Source of the DNA: Apus apus
Taxonomy: Eukaryota; Chordata; Aves; Apodiformes; Apodidae
Assembly (NCBI RefSeq): GCF_020740795.1
Contig: NC_067283.1
Span: 60,109,966 to 60,173,965, forward strand
Direction: 5' to 3'
Length of the DNA stretch: 64,000 nt
In this document: in pieces, positions 13,186-25,520 of the stretch
Numbering within the stretch: position 1 is the stretch's first letter
How the letters are laid out: every line of letters starts with the position of its first letter
The notes under the pieces: generated by a model
What the model was told of the DNA's origin: nothing
Database searches by the model: none
Seen by the model: the letters and a program-made list of their open reading frames with translations, nothing else
Program-made: the position numbers and the translations under genes

Positions 13186-13445
13186 TTTTAACCAAAATTA
13201 TGTGTCTACGTTCCTAAGAGCATCTGTAAGGGAAACAAAGCAGACATATTTTACATTTTACACAAAATTTCCACGCAACAGAAGAACTAGGCAAACGCTA
13301 CCTAAGTCACCCAAAACCTGAGGCTGGTACTGCTGGAAGCTTTGTGGGTACCAGTCAGGAAGGAACAAGTAAAAGCATGCATTGCTTTGCTAGGGACAAC
13401 AAAAATTTGCCCCCATGACAAGAAATACAGTAATACAAGCGGATC
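13186..13445. repeat. Unclassified repeat, copy A
   Basis: This stretch matches 15051-15290 in the same orientation. Shared blocks include TTTTAACCAAAATTATGTGT, GCTGGAAGCTTTGTGGGTAC and GCTTTGCTAGGGACAA. Copy A has about 16 extra bases near 13295. I do not recognise the family, and similarity outside these limits is not apparent. Confidence 0.75.
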
Positions 13446-15050
13446 CTGATGATCAGTTTTACTTTCCAGTTTAGCACCCAGTGGTAAAATAGTGCTGTCA
13501 GACTCCAGCATTCAAAACTCATGAATCATGCCCCAAAGCATGACAAGAGTGGATTCAAAATCAAAACAAATTTAAAGCACTTGTACACTTGCCTGTTTTA
13601 TAACCTCCAGATGTCTCTCGCAGTTATTTATTAAACCCTGAATTTAACAGAAACGAAACTTCCTTTTTACCTTTTTACTCTCATAGTTCTGAGCCCATCC
13701 CACAAGGTTTGCTGAACCTCACAACCGGCAGTCAACTGCAGCTTGGGCAACACTTGAAACACGAGCCTCTAAAAGCATCCCACAGGTAGAAGGGCAAGGT
13801 TAAAGCCTACCTGATAGCCCCTACAGCTGGCAGCTCCTGAAGCTTACAGGTGGTGGGAGAGGGTCTGGACCATGCTGCAAAGCCCTCAGCCCAATGCTGG
13901 AGGCTGCTATTTGGGGGCCTCCTGCCCAAAGAGCCTCCCATGTGCATGCATCCTGCCCAGCACCAGCGATTTCTGCTGGCAGCCAGCACCAGCCTTTTGG
14001 ACCTCTGATGTCAATGCTGTATCAGTTCAGACCTTTCCACAATCTGCAAGAAAGGCTTTCTCCACATGCTGGAAAAGTGACAGATTAGCTTTAGAAAAAA
14101 AGCTGATCTTTCTAGGGGTACAGAAGGAAAATGGGGAGCAATAGCTGATCCATTATCTCTATGACTTACTGATTTCAGAGTTTAAAAAAAGCCAAGTACG
14201 ACTGAATTTCTCTATTGATTATAGAATTATTAATCTTTTTAGAAGCTTTTCCTACATTGTACATAATGAGTAATTCATCAAAGCATATTAGATGCCACAG
14301 AAGTTGCATTCAATATAAAGGGGTCATTAAGTTTCTTGTAATTGCACATTACTGAAGCTTTTGTTAGTTCTAAATTCAATCAATGGGATGTGCACGTATG
14401 CTCTTTAATTGACTTTATGTAATGTGTGGCCCCTAGTGATCATCTGGAATCCTCCAAAATGAGCCACCTTGCACTGCTGTTTGTAAAAAAGCAGCTCATG
14501 TGCAGCTGGGCATATCAAATAAAGCAAAGAAATAATGAATGGAGGAAAGAAAGAAGCACCTCGGGTCACGTAGGTGTTATTTGCTGAGTGCCCTTTTCTT
14601 TCCATGGCCGAGAACAGCCAAGAGACCCAGACCCAGGTCTTCCTCTACTCAATCCAGCCTCGAAGTCTGATGGATTTCAGTAGGAGTGACATTGGGTCTC
14701 AACACTAAAAGTCTCCTAAGATAGGTAAAGACAGAATCTCTCTGATCTTTTTTCTGAGCAAGGAGGACTTTTAATTTTTTTTAAAGGACCCTACTTTCCC
14801 TACTATCACCATAATCAACACCTCTTTATAGCCTTTTTTCATCAGAAAATCTCAAAGTATGTCCTAAGCAGGAAAGATGAACACTATTATTCACATCATC
14901 CAGGAAAGAGGGCACCGAGGCAGAGACTACCCTTGGATAAAGCTGCATGTACACTGTGCCTATGTGTGGCTGTGGGGGGCAACCACTGTTGGGCCACAGT
15001 TCCACCAGGGATGTGGTGAAAGCTGAGCTTTGTTTGCTAACCCCAAAATG

Positions 15051-15290
15051 TTTTAACCAAAATTATGTGTTCAGGTTCCTAAGAGCATCCATAAGGGAAA
15101 CAAAACAGACATTTTAAGTTATATACAAAATTTCCACATGACAGAGAACTAGGCACCCAAAACCTGAGGTCAGTAGTGCTGGAAGCTTTGTGGGTACCAG
15201 TGATGAAAGAGTAAGCAAAAGCATGCACTGCTTTGCTAGGGACAATAAAAATTGCCCCCATGACAAGAAATACAGTAAAATAAATGGATC
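15051..15290. repeat. Unclassified repeat, copy B
   Basis: Second copy of the element at 13186-13445, about 1.87 kb away, diverged by scattered substitutions and small indels. Both copies share CCCCCATGACAAGAAATACA near their right ends. It may be an old dispersed repeat or a local duplication. Confidence 0.75.
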
Positions 15291-18200
15291 AAAACAAAAT
15301 CCAGATAAATGGCAGTTAAAATGAGGGTCATGAGATGAGTCAGTGAGTGGCCATGTGCTGCTTGATGGAAGAGGAGGGCTGGGTGTAAAGTGCTTGATAA
15401 GGGAAAAGAAATCCACCTATGAGTTTGTTGGAGGCTGGGCTGGGAAAGGCTAGGCTCATCTCCAGCAGCAGGCAAAGAAGCACTGCTGGCTCTGGGAATC
15501 TGCACTAGTGGCTGCAAAGAGCCTGCAAAAAAATATTGTGCAGGCATATTGTCATGCAGTAAGTTTGCTTGTGGCATGATGATTTGCACCAGCATAATCT
15601 GAGCTGTATGTAATGCCACAGGATTTTATTTTAACCACGGCAGCATCTGTTGCTGAAGAATGCTGCAGTTCAAAGAGGAATGCACATTGTCTCCATTGTG
15701 GCTCCTCAGAGAAGAGCTCTGGTAGTGGTTAATGACACTCTTCCATTGGTTCTGCATCACACTAACTACACCAGATAAAGACCTTTTCATGGCAAAACTC
15801 CCATCCAGTTTGGCTGGGAAGGTTTGATACAAAGGTTGATTTACTGGAGTCACACTGGAGACATATCAATGCAAGCTGGCCCATGGTGGGGAAGCCACCA
15901 GCTGGGTGCTATTAGGTGCTCTCCCCAGCACAGAACATGTAGCTGTGAAGACCACCACATCCAGACAATTGCTGGACTCCAGTTCTCCTCAGATGCTAGA
16001 ACCACTTACACCAAGTGTCTCAAATTAGAGCAGCTAGAAGAATACTCTTATTTGTACATGGTTCCACTGTGATAGAACTGCAAACATGGCAAAATGTCTT
16101 TTCCTCTTTTGCTGTCTCCCACATCCTGTGTTCAACTGCTGAATGGTTCCTTAGGCTGGACTGACAGAGCAATGTCAACAGATAAAACATCAGATATGGC
16201 TGCAAATATTCAGTAAGAATCACAGATGGGCTCTGGGAGCCCAGGGAGCTTCCAGGGAGGAAAAAACCTTCTCCCTTGCAGCTCAATGCTTGACACAAGA
16301 ACCATGCTGAAACTCGGTGCTGTCCACTAGACAGGAAATTTCTCTGCCCCAAGAAAGAAGCATGGTGAACCTGAAGGCAGCACTGGAGAACTAGGAAAAA
16401 GGAACTTGAGAAATACAGGTGTAAGACACTCATCTCTCAAGAACACTTAAGGACCTGAAATTTTATTCAAAATGTTTGCATTATGCTTTCCAAACAACCA
16501 CTTGCAATGTGTGACAGACTTTTTTTCTGCCTCGTTTTGAAAAATTGACAGCGTGTTCCATGGCCTGGGCTGTGATCTGGCAGCACATCCTACTCCAGTA
16601 GGAATTTGGCCTGCACTTTCAGAGGTAGTCCAGGCAACAAAATGAGTGGAAGAGCTTTAAGAGTAATTCAAGAGTAGCTTTAAAAAATTTATTAATGCTA
16701 CAATGAAAAAAAGTGAGATTCTGTCAGGTCCAGTCAGCCAATTCAGATCAGGAGGTGAACATACAGAGCCAACACAGCAGCTTTGGAAAATCTGCACAAC
16801 TACATATTGCCTGGAGGCACAGGCAGCTCCCTGCTCCCCAGGGAGTTCAGCCAGAACATGCAGACCCTGGGACCTAGCTGTGGGTTTGCTAATGTGCAAC
16901 ATCTGGTTCAATCTTCAGAAACATCCTTGTGACAGGAGGTATGAACATGACCCAGCAAGTGTGCTCAGCTCTCACTGAAGACTCTGGGAACTCAGCACTT
17001 CTCAGGCTGGGGCCTTAGAGACAGTAAAGGACACTTCAATGATGTGATGAAAGAAAAAAGTTAAATGCAGCAAAGCTTTTGGTGTAAGGCTGCACAAGAT
17101 GATTGTTGTTCACTCCATGCAACAGCCTTTCTCATGGACTATACCTTCTGTAAAACACAGTTACATGAAACAAATTATTATCTCCAGTATCTTCCATCTA
17201 CACATATTTCTGAAATACTTTCATTCCAAACTGTTCTGAGAGGAAACACTATAAAGAATGGAAACCTGGCAATTAATCAGACAGAAACCTGTTTCCATTT
17301 TACAAAATAGGGAAAAAAAAAGAAAGAGAAATATAAAAAGAATACCCAATATTAACTGTTAAGTAGGGAGATGAAAGATAAGCAGAGGCCAGAGACCGGA
17401 AGCACTCGTGCGCTGCATGCATTTTCCTGCATTTGGACATGGTTCTGAAGGGTGTGTCAGACCCACATTTGCAGTTATGGTTCAAACCCACATAAACACC
17501 GAGTTAGGAACAGGGGATTTATTCTATTTTCTTAAAAACTCACAAAATAAATACCTTGAAATATTTTTTTTTCAAACTACAGATGAAAGGCTCTTCTGGT
17601 CAAGACACAGAGCAAATATTTACAGGTGCTGGGGAGACACCATTTCCTCCCTTTAGGCTTCAACCTAGTGTCTGCCACATAATTTTATCCATTCAATGAT
17701 TTTTTTTTTCCAGACATCTGCCAAGAGGAAATAACTTTGCTGTATTGGGAGTCTGGGAATCCTAGAAAACAATCTTAAATCCATAAAATAATTGAACTGC
17801 AATTTTACTGAGCTGTTCAGATCGATTTTGATTTTTATTACAATGTCAACAAGAGTTTAATTTGTTTTAAAGTTTAGGTTCTTAAATCTGAGTGATATAC
17901 GGTAGTTTACAGCTTGCTGGCAACAGCTACTGTGGAAAAAAAAAATGGAAAGTGCATATAAAGGCGGTTCTAAGTTTGACATTGTGAAAGCAGGGAGCAG
18001 TGCCAAGAGCAGCAAACAGCATGGCTTTCCCAATCCTGGCTGGCTTTAGGGACTGCTTGCTATTGACATCAGTCGCTATGGGATACATTTCCCTGCTCTA
18101 ACAAATCTCATTTGGAGTCTGTAATTAAAAAATAAATGTCTCAAAGTGTAACTTCTTTCCCTAAAACATCTGCAGATGTTAACTAGATTGTAAATGGTGT

Positions 18201-18510
18201 GAGATGTCTGTGGGTGGGCATCTTCCTCCTTATCTGCTGTGGCAAAGAGGAAGATTTCTTTATTGAAACCTGTCCTAAAGGTAGTATCTTTTCCGTGTAT
18301 GCCTTTGTGCATGGGAGTGGTGACGTCTTCTTCCTCTAAATCACTTGCCAAATCAAAATACTTGGAGCTGTTTTTCTTTTATGTGTTTTTTTTTTTCTTT
18401 TTTTCCTTTTCTTTCAGAAGTAATCTCCAGAGTTAAAAATTTTAAAAGGTATTCAAAGTGGCTAAAAATGTCTTTACCTAGTGGGTTAAAAAGTATCCCA
18501 TCCAAGTTGT

Positions 18511-18583
18511 AAAATTATAATAATAACTATAACAACAATAAGAACGGTAGTAGTAATAATATTAATGGTAGTAGTAGTCATTA
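18511..18583. repeat. Degenerate trinucleotide repeat (TAA/TAG)n
   Basis: Interrupted units such as ATAATAATAACTATAAC, GTAGTAGTAATAATATT and GGTAGTAGTAGTC. Confidence 0.85.
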
Positions 18584-18639
18584 AAGTTTCTTGCTCTAGT
18601 GACTTTCCACCAGTCCCTCTGGCTGGTGCCCTTTGCTAA

Positions 18640-19095
18640 GTGCTGCTAAAAGCATTTCTGGGAGCTCGCCGGGTAAGCTGATCTGCATCAGGGGCGCACA
18701 CTGAACACGAGAGGGGAGACTGTAAAAAAGGGAGGAGCTTTTCGAAATGCACGGCCCTGGGGAAGCCAGAGGGGTTTTCTGCACTGGCAAGGGAGGGTGC
18801 TGGCAGCTGCCCCGGCCGTGTGAAACATCGCTCCCCAGCTTGCAGCGTGGCCACGAGGAGCATGTGCCCCAGCACAGCGCAGAAGGGGATGGCTACAACT
18901 CTTCTTCCAGACACCAGCCCAGAAACAGTTGTCAACTTGGGCCTTTCCTCCAACACCCCGCTGCCTCTTTTTTTTTTTTTTTTTTACTTTCCCCCAACTG
19001 GCTTTGATTGGAGCCAGAGCCTGGGGTAAATCAGAGGAATTTCTAGATTTTTCTGAGCACTGCAAGCTCTCGCTGTTTTCCGGTACCTACTTCCT
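18640..19095. promoter_or_regulatory. CpG-enriched patch in the last NFATC1 intron
   Basis: Within otherwise CpG-poor AT-rich DNA, this stretch has more than a dozen CG dinucleotides (GCTCGCCGGG, GGGCGCACAC, CCCCGGCCGTG, CAGCGTGGCCACG). It is interrupted by a poly-T run at 18969-18986. No TATA box, exon or repeat was recognised. It could be a small CpG-island-like regulatory element or simply GC-rich intron. Confidence 0.25.
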
Positions 19096-22000
19096 GCCGT
19101 ATCTAAAATAACAGCAGCTGCAGAGGCCTGATAGAGAAGAGCTCCAGGGGACAAATTCTCACAAATGGAGTGGGAAAAAAAAAAAAAGACCAAAAAAAAA
19201 AGACAGTTATTAGGGAGCTGATAACACACAGAGCCAGCATCAGATTCATTGTTGGAGTTGATAGCATGGTAGGCTGTGGATGCTGTTGTCAGAAGAAAAC
19301 AAATGCTGTAAAATGGTCATGGGAATGGTAAGTCTCCATGTTCACTGGGATAACAGAGGTAGCTTTACAGCACTTGTCCTATTGTATGGAGTATCATGCC
19401 TCGATTAGCTTATGTCTCCGAGGGCAGATAAGTGAGGATGAATGTTCTGCCCTAGAAGCTTTCATGTTTTCTCTGTCATGGCTATCTATGGAGAGCTGCA
19501 AGAGAATGCTTTGCACACATAAGGAAGTCCCCTGCTTCAGTGAAAAACATTACAGAAAATGGAAAATTGTTGAAATTATCCCACTTTCCATGGAGAATGC
19601 ATAGTGCAGTGTTGTAATTTTCTCATTACAGACCACATGAAAGAGTACAACAACTCAAGAGATGTCCAAAATGGCACACAGTGACCTTACATACCTGCAC
19701 AACAACTATTCAGGGAGAGAAATTTCTCTTTCCTACTGGCTTAAAAGGGGAAAGAAACAGGCATGGTGCCTTCACCCAAAATATCCTCTATTTGATGTGC
19801 AAGAATGTAGGGCTTCTTGAGATCCCTTTGACCTAGGCCTTGTAACCAACACAAACACTGCTTGAAATACCAGCACACCCAAACAACTGAAGTGAAAGTT
19901 CCTAAAACCCTGCAAGTAAATCACACTAACATGTACAATACAGACAGTATTTCAGATTATTGTGCTGCTAATCTATACATATCAGTGTAATATAATCTTT
20001 TACAGTTACTTTGTGAACTGTAACTTGTGTTCGCATAAACTTTTGGACCCTTAAATTTTCACCTAGTATTAGATTTTCATGCTTTCTTTTTAAAATTTAT
20101 TTTATTTTTTAACATGGGACTTTTTAAAAGAGCAGTAAGTGCTAGATTCTCATTATTATAAATAGCAGCATGATCCAAAAAGCACAGAAGATATCAGAAC
20201 AATTCCTATTCACTTTAGTGGACTTTGCCTCAAGTCCCTGTTTAAACAGAGAGGTATGTAAAGGTGGTCTACAAGTCTCAAGGTACAATTCTGATGGCTT
20301 GTCAGGAGAGAATCAGTCCCTGCAGTGTAAAAACCCTATTTCGCTCATTATTCCCTAAAGATTATTTAAAATGTTTTAATCTTGATATGTGAAATGGACA
20401 GGTTGATCTAGTATCTTATGTTGCCTGAATTTTGAAGGATACACAACTTCTCTGATGTCAGAAGACTTTGTTCTGATCCCAACTCTCAAAGAGGACAACC
20501 GTATTTCTGTGTTTACTTCAGTGTGTTCACTGTAATGCATACGGATGTGGGCACAGTTTGATCCTAGAGCCCTACCCACTTTCTAGGGAATAGTGGAAAA
20601 TCATACAAAGGGTTTTAGTAGCACATGGTCTTTCTTTTCTAGATTCTAAACCATTTATCTAGGCCTAAAAATCCTTGCTTTGCCTGAGTACAAAGCTCAG
20701 ATGCCAATTTTTGTTAAAACAAGATGATCATTAAGCTACTTCCTATACCCAAAAGAGGCTCCTTTAAAACACGAATAATCTTTGGTTCATGTTCAGGTAG
20801 TAACAACTAGAATTACACAAAGCAGACAAATTTAGACAGACTAGACAATATTCTAGCCTTTAGTCATAAAATCTAAACTAGTTAGAATTTTTTTTTTTAC
20901 CAAAATCACCCCTGACAAGAAAAAGAAAGGTAATTTCTATTTCAACAAGAGTAGAAATAGTTAGAAAATATACAGGTATTGCCTAATCCTGTTTTAAGCA
21001 TTGTTATGGCTGTGCTGTATTACATATGCTTTTAGAGTAGTACATTCATGGTAAACTGGTCAAGGAATTTAGGAGTTGGATTAATGAACTTTCCTTTCTC
21101 ACTAGACTAGATCAGATCACAGAAGGAGTTCAATCTGTCACAATTCTCAGATTTTATTCACGAAAGCCAAACATAGTGAAGGTCGGAGACAGACTAAAGA
21201 GCAGCACTGACATGAGACTGGAAAGAATATCACATAACTACACAGAGCACAACTTGGACTTTAGACATATAGGAAAGAATGGTTCATTTTATGCCACTAA
21301 TCATAGCCAAGGATTAAGATATTTTGGAAAAGCCCTATTATTTCTCATTCTGCAAACCAGGATTTCATTACTGGTGAATCATTACATTTATAAAATCCAT
21401 TCACACAAATTAATTTCCTTTCCTGATTTCCATTGGCATGCGAGATACAGGTACATGATATAAATAGAAGTCTGTATAGGAAAATAAAAAGAAACACAGA
21501 AACGTCTGCTTGTACTTAAAATGGGGTGATCTCAAGTAAGGATGTAGCTAGAAGAATCATCACTGCTGCTTGTACATTCATTCTTAAATAAACTGTCATG
21601 GTCTGAAGAGGTAGAAATCAGTGCAGCTGCACTGTATCTTGATGGATCTGTGCTGACTTACTCTAGTTGTCTCTATCAAGAATAACCAAAGGTAAGTTCT
21701 CTCACTCTAAGATTCTAATTTTGCAGCAGCAATGTAAGAACTAGGTGTCTTTTCCATGTTATGAGAAGTATTCCTACTCAGACATCTTGAAGAAGAATTC
21801 TTGCAAGCATTTCAGTTTGTCAGGGTGTGGGGTTTTCCCCCTGTAGTGGTGCTTCCCCTTCAAGGAAAGTTTTTCATATGAAATTTAAATTTGTCTTTCA
21901 GACAACTTTCTGAACACCTACATTTTTCAGAAAATAAGCACAGGGAGGCATTGGCCCTCATTTCTCAGGGGACCATGCACAACAGAAAGCATGATACAGC

Positions 22001-23142
22001 CTCATTTGGCATCGCAAGCATCTGTCAGCTACTCCCTGAAATAAGGTGTTAACTGACAGCAGAGAAATTACATTGGTCACTGCAGAAATCTAGATTTCAT
22101 AATCAGAAAAACCATAAATATAGCCACTGAAACATCAGGTACACGGCTGGCTGATGTCTAGGCTGGCTGACCGTTTTTAGGGTCACGTCTCACATGATCA
22201 GACATAGGCTGTTCTGTCTCCTACCACCTTCCTTATTAAAATGAAAAAAACCACACAAGTTTGCTTCAAGTTTCAAAAGCAGATTCCCCTTCCCTCTGAT
22301 TATCCACCTAACAACCAAAGAAGTGGTCAGTCCATTTGTAGATTTCTTTGAAGGAAATCTGGCATCTCTACCAGAAGTTTGGTGACTTTTCATACTCTAC
22401 TTCGTGCTGAGTGCTTGACTCCAAAATATTCCTTTTTGTAATAAACTCTACCGCAGCTTTAGCTAATTGTGCTGTTATACAAGGCCCTTTTCCAGCAAGC
22501 CAGTTCACTGGAGCAGATGGTGCAGCTTGTGTGCAGCAATCAACAGGACCAAGACTCTGGCACTAGACCTTAACAATCAACAAAAAACTGGATGATACAG
22601 AAACATCTGCATTGTGTTACTTCTCTGGTTTAGGATGGTGATATTCCCCATAACAAAATTTAGTGGCAGGGAAGAGTTGAGAGAAGAGTTTTCTCTTTTA
22701 GTTGAACAGATTATTGTTTTTTCAAGTATCTGAGTAATTTTGGTTTGGGAACACTTACAAATTTTTCATAAGACACCATTCAGTCCAGGTGCTTTTCCTA
22801 AGTTAAGATTAAATATAGCACTGGAAACTTCAGCAGATGTTCTATTTTTTCTAGTTCAGATTTTTTTTTTTTTTTTGCTACTACTCTGTCTTTATTAAAA
22901 TAGTTGGCTCTAGTTGTTTCTTTAATACATTGATCCATAATGTGTTGTGAATCTTTTGTTAATTTACTTGTGACTGTTAATTTTCCCCTGATTTAACACA
23001 TCCTGTTTTAAACATCCATCAAAGTTGATGGAAAAATTTTTCATGGCACTTGGACCATGTTCTAAATGTAATTTGAACACCATCTTTTGAAAGTTGCCAC
23101 GTAAGGGGATTTCCTGTTTTATCTCTCAATCATACAACTGCC

Positions 23143-23690
23143 CCTCTACTCTGCCGTGGTGAGACCTCACCTGGAGTGAGTACTGTGTCCAGCTCTGGAG
23201 CCCCCAACACAAGAAGGATGTGGACCTATTGAAGTGTGTTCAGAGGAGGGCAATGAAAATGATCAAAGGGCTGAGGCACCTCTCTTATGAAGACAGGCTG
23301 AGGGAGTTGGGGTTGTTCAGCCTGAAGAAAAGTCTGGGGGGAACCATACAGTGGCCTTCCAATACCTGAAAGGAGCCTGTAAGAAGGCAGGGGAAGACCT
23401 GTTTACAAGAGCCTGTAACAATAGGACAAGGGGTAATGGTTTCTAGCTACAGAAGGTTAGATTTACATTGGACATTAGGAAAAAGTTCTTTAATATGAGG
23501 GTGGTGGGTCACTGGAACGAGTTGCCTAGAGAGGTGGTGGAGGCCCCATCCCTGGAGACAATCAAGGTCAGGCTTGATGGGGCTCTGAGCAACCTGATCT
23601 TGTGTGAGATGTCCCTGCTTATTGTAGGGGGGTTGGACTAGATGACCTTTGGAGGTCCCTTCCAACCCAAGACATCCTATGATTCTATGA
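23143..23690 (+). mobile_element. CR1 3' fragment (~550 bp)
   Basis: The plus strand contains the CR1 3' ORF2 region (CCTCACCTGGAGTG, GAGGGCAATGAAAATGATC, ACTGGAACGAGTTGCC) and ends GGTCCCTTCCAACCC ... CCTATGATTCTATG, the diagnostic CR1 terminus. It is antisense to NFATC1. Confidence 0.93.
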
Positions 23691-25424
23691 AAATGAGCTT
23701 TACAAATTCTACTCTGCCTTGTCAAAGGCTGATCACTTCTCCTCCTTCTTGTAGTACTTTGTCTGGGTAATTTCTAATTGGGGAAGAGCCAATGGATAGT
23801 ATTTTCTGATTTTTCTCGTATTTATTGAATGCACTGTTATACTGCAAGAGAAGTCTTAAAACTGATCTGAGAACTTCTCACTGAGTTCAAGTGACATGAC
23901 TGTACTTACTCAAAGAGTGCTTCCCATCCCCTTCTTTTCTACCATACTTCTGATGTTATTTTGGGCTCCCTACAGTAGCTCTCTTGACCCAGTGGCAGCA
24001 CTGAAGCCCTTTTCTTGGTTCTTAGAAAACAGAGCAAAAGAGCATGGAAATTACTCCCAGGATTATCTGAGGGTTCTGCCCCAGTGGAACTGGGCAATCA
24101 AAACCTCCTACGCCCACTCAGTCCAGCCATCTCACTGCAGATCAACACAGACAAACAAACTCCTCTGACTTGAGCTTACTGCTCAGATATACTCTCTCCT
24201 CAGATATATATTAGTTTAATGAGCACATTTGTAATTTTATAATCTCCTCTCATTTTTCTGTATACTTAAATTATTTTGCGGTAAAGTGAGGTGTTCTTTA
24301 GATAAACTTTTCCATCAAATCTTGGGCTTTTACAACTCATTTGTACCATTTCAGTTCTAGAGAAACTCCTCTCTCTCACACCCACACTTACCCTTTCACC
24401 TCTTCTTCCAAAATTCATCTTTGCTCATCTTTTTTTTTTTTTTTAATGAGGGCGTTATATTTGTTATATTTAACTTTCCTCTCATTTCTCTTTTTCTCAA
24501 GCCTTCTTTCACTCTAAGTTACACCACCAGGTAGTTTCACAACCATAGTCTAAGTCTGAAACTTTAAAATGCCTGCTAACTATGCTACAGCATAATGAGA
24601 AAGCTTCTATTTTTTTAGTATGTTCCCCAAATAGAATAAATGTAAATACACACACACACACTTGTTCGTACTTGTCACAAAGGGTCCCAATCCCCCAGCT
24701 CTGCTCAGTCCTAGCTGGAGTGCAGTCCCATGCAGAGCCCTGCATCAACTGGGGGTCCTGGAGTCCTGTCACACAGATCTGACTCTGCCAGAAAGTATGC
24801 ACCAACTCAGCTGAGGTTTGTAGCTATCTCTGGACTTGCAAACCAGCTACTAAAATAGTGCAAGAAGATGCTTCACACTAGCATGTTCTTCCAGCAACCT
24901 TTCCTTGACTTCAGCAATGCTGGCTCTTTAGGACTTTAGTTTACCATTGAAATAGTGTGAACTATCTGGGATATTGGATTGCAAAAAGGTAAGTCTAAAC
25001 CCTCTGCAAAGGACACGGTCACCTTTATCTCTACAATTCTGGCTATGTGCCCAATAGGGCAGTAACCAAGAGTTTGTCTCACAACAATGGAGGTTTGAAG
25101 GTTCCTACCAAGTGGAGATCTGACACATTTAATCCAATTGTGACTCTACAGTTTTAAAAGACTGTAGTGGTGATTGTCAGGCCTGTAAAGGTACATCCTG
25201 GGTTTCTGGAAACAGTGGGAGAATTCCTGGAAAGTCCTCTGAAGCAGCCACTGCTGCCATGTTTGTCCACTGATGCAAAAAGCATAGTGTCCCTGTGGTT
25301 GATGGCACTTTCTGTCCTGGAATCAGTTCTACTTCTTCTTTTGCTCTTCAACGAGATCTTTCCTCACCCTAACATACTCTCATTGAAGAAAAAAAAAAAA
25401 TAGGCAAAAATCACAAAGAACTCT

Positions 25425-25520
25425 CTCAAAGAGTTGTGGACTTGGCAGTGTGCTAGGTTAACAGTTGGATGTGATGATCTTAAAGTTCTTTTACAACCAA
25501 AACAATTCTATGATTTTATA
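25425..25520 (+). mobile_element. Short CR1-like 3' end
   Basis: GAGTTGTGGACTTGGCAGTG, then GATGTGATGATCTTAAAGTTC, then CAATTCTATGATTTTATA resembles the 3' terminus of an avian CR1-related family. The 5' part is not recognisable. A poly-A stretch sits just upstream at 25388. Confidence 0.6.

Noticed and set aside
24648..24661. Short (AC)n run
   Set aside because: Too short to report as a microsatellite feature.
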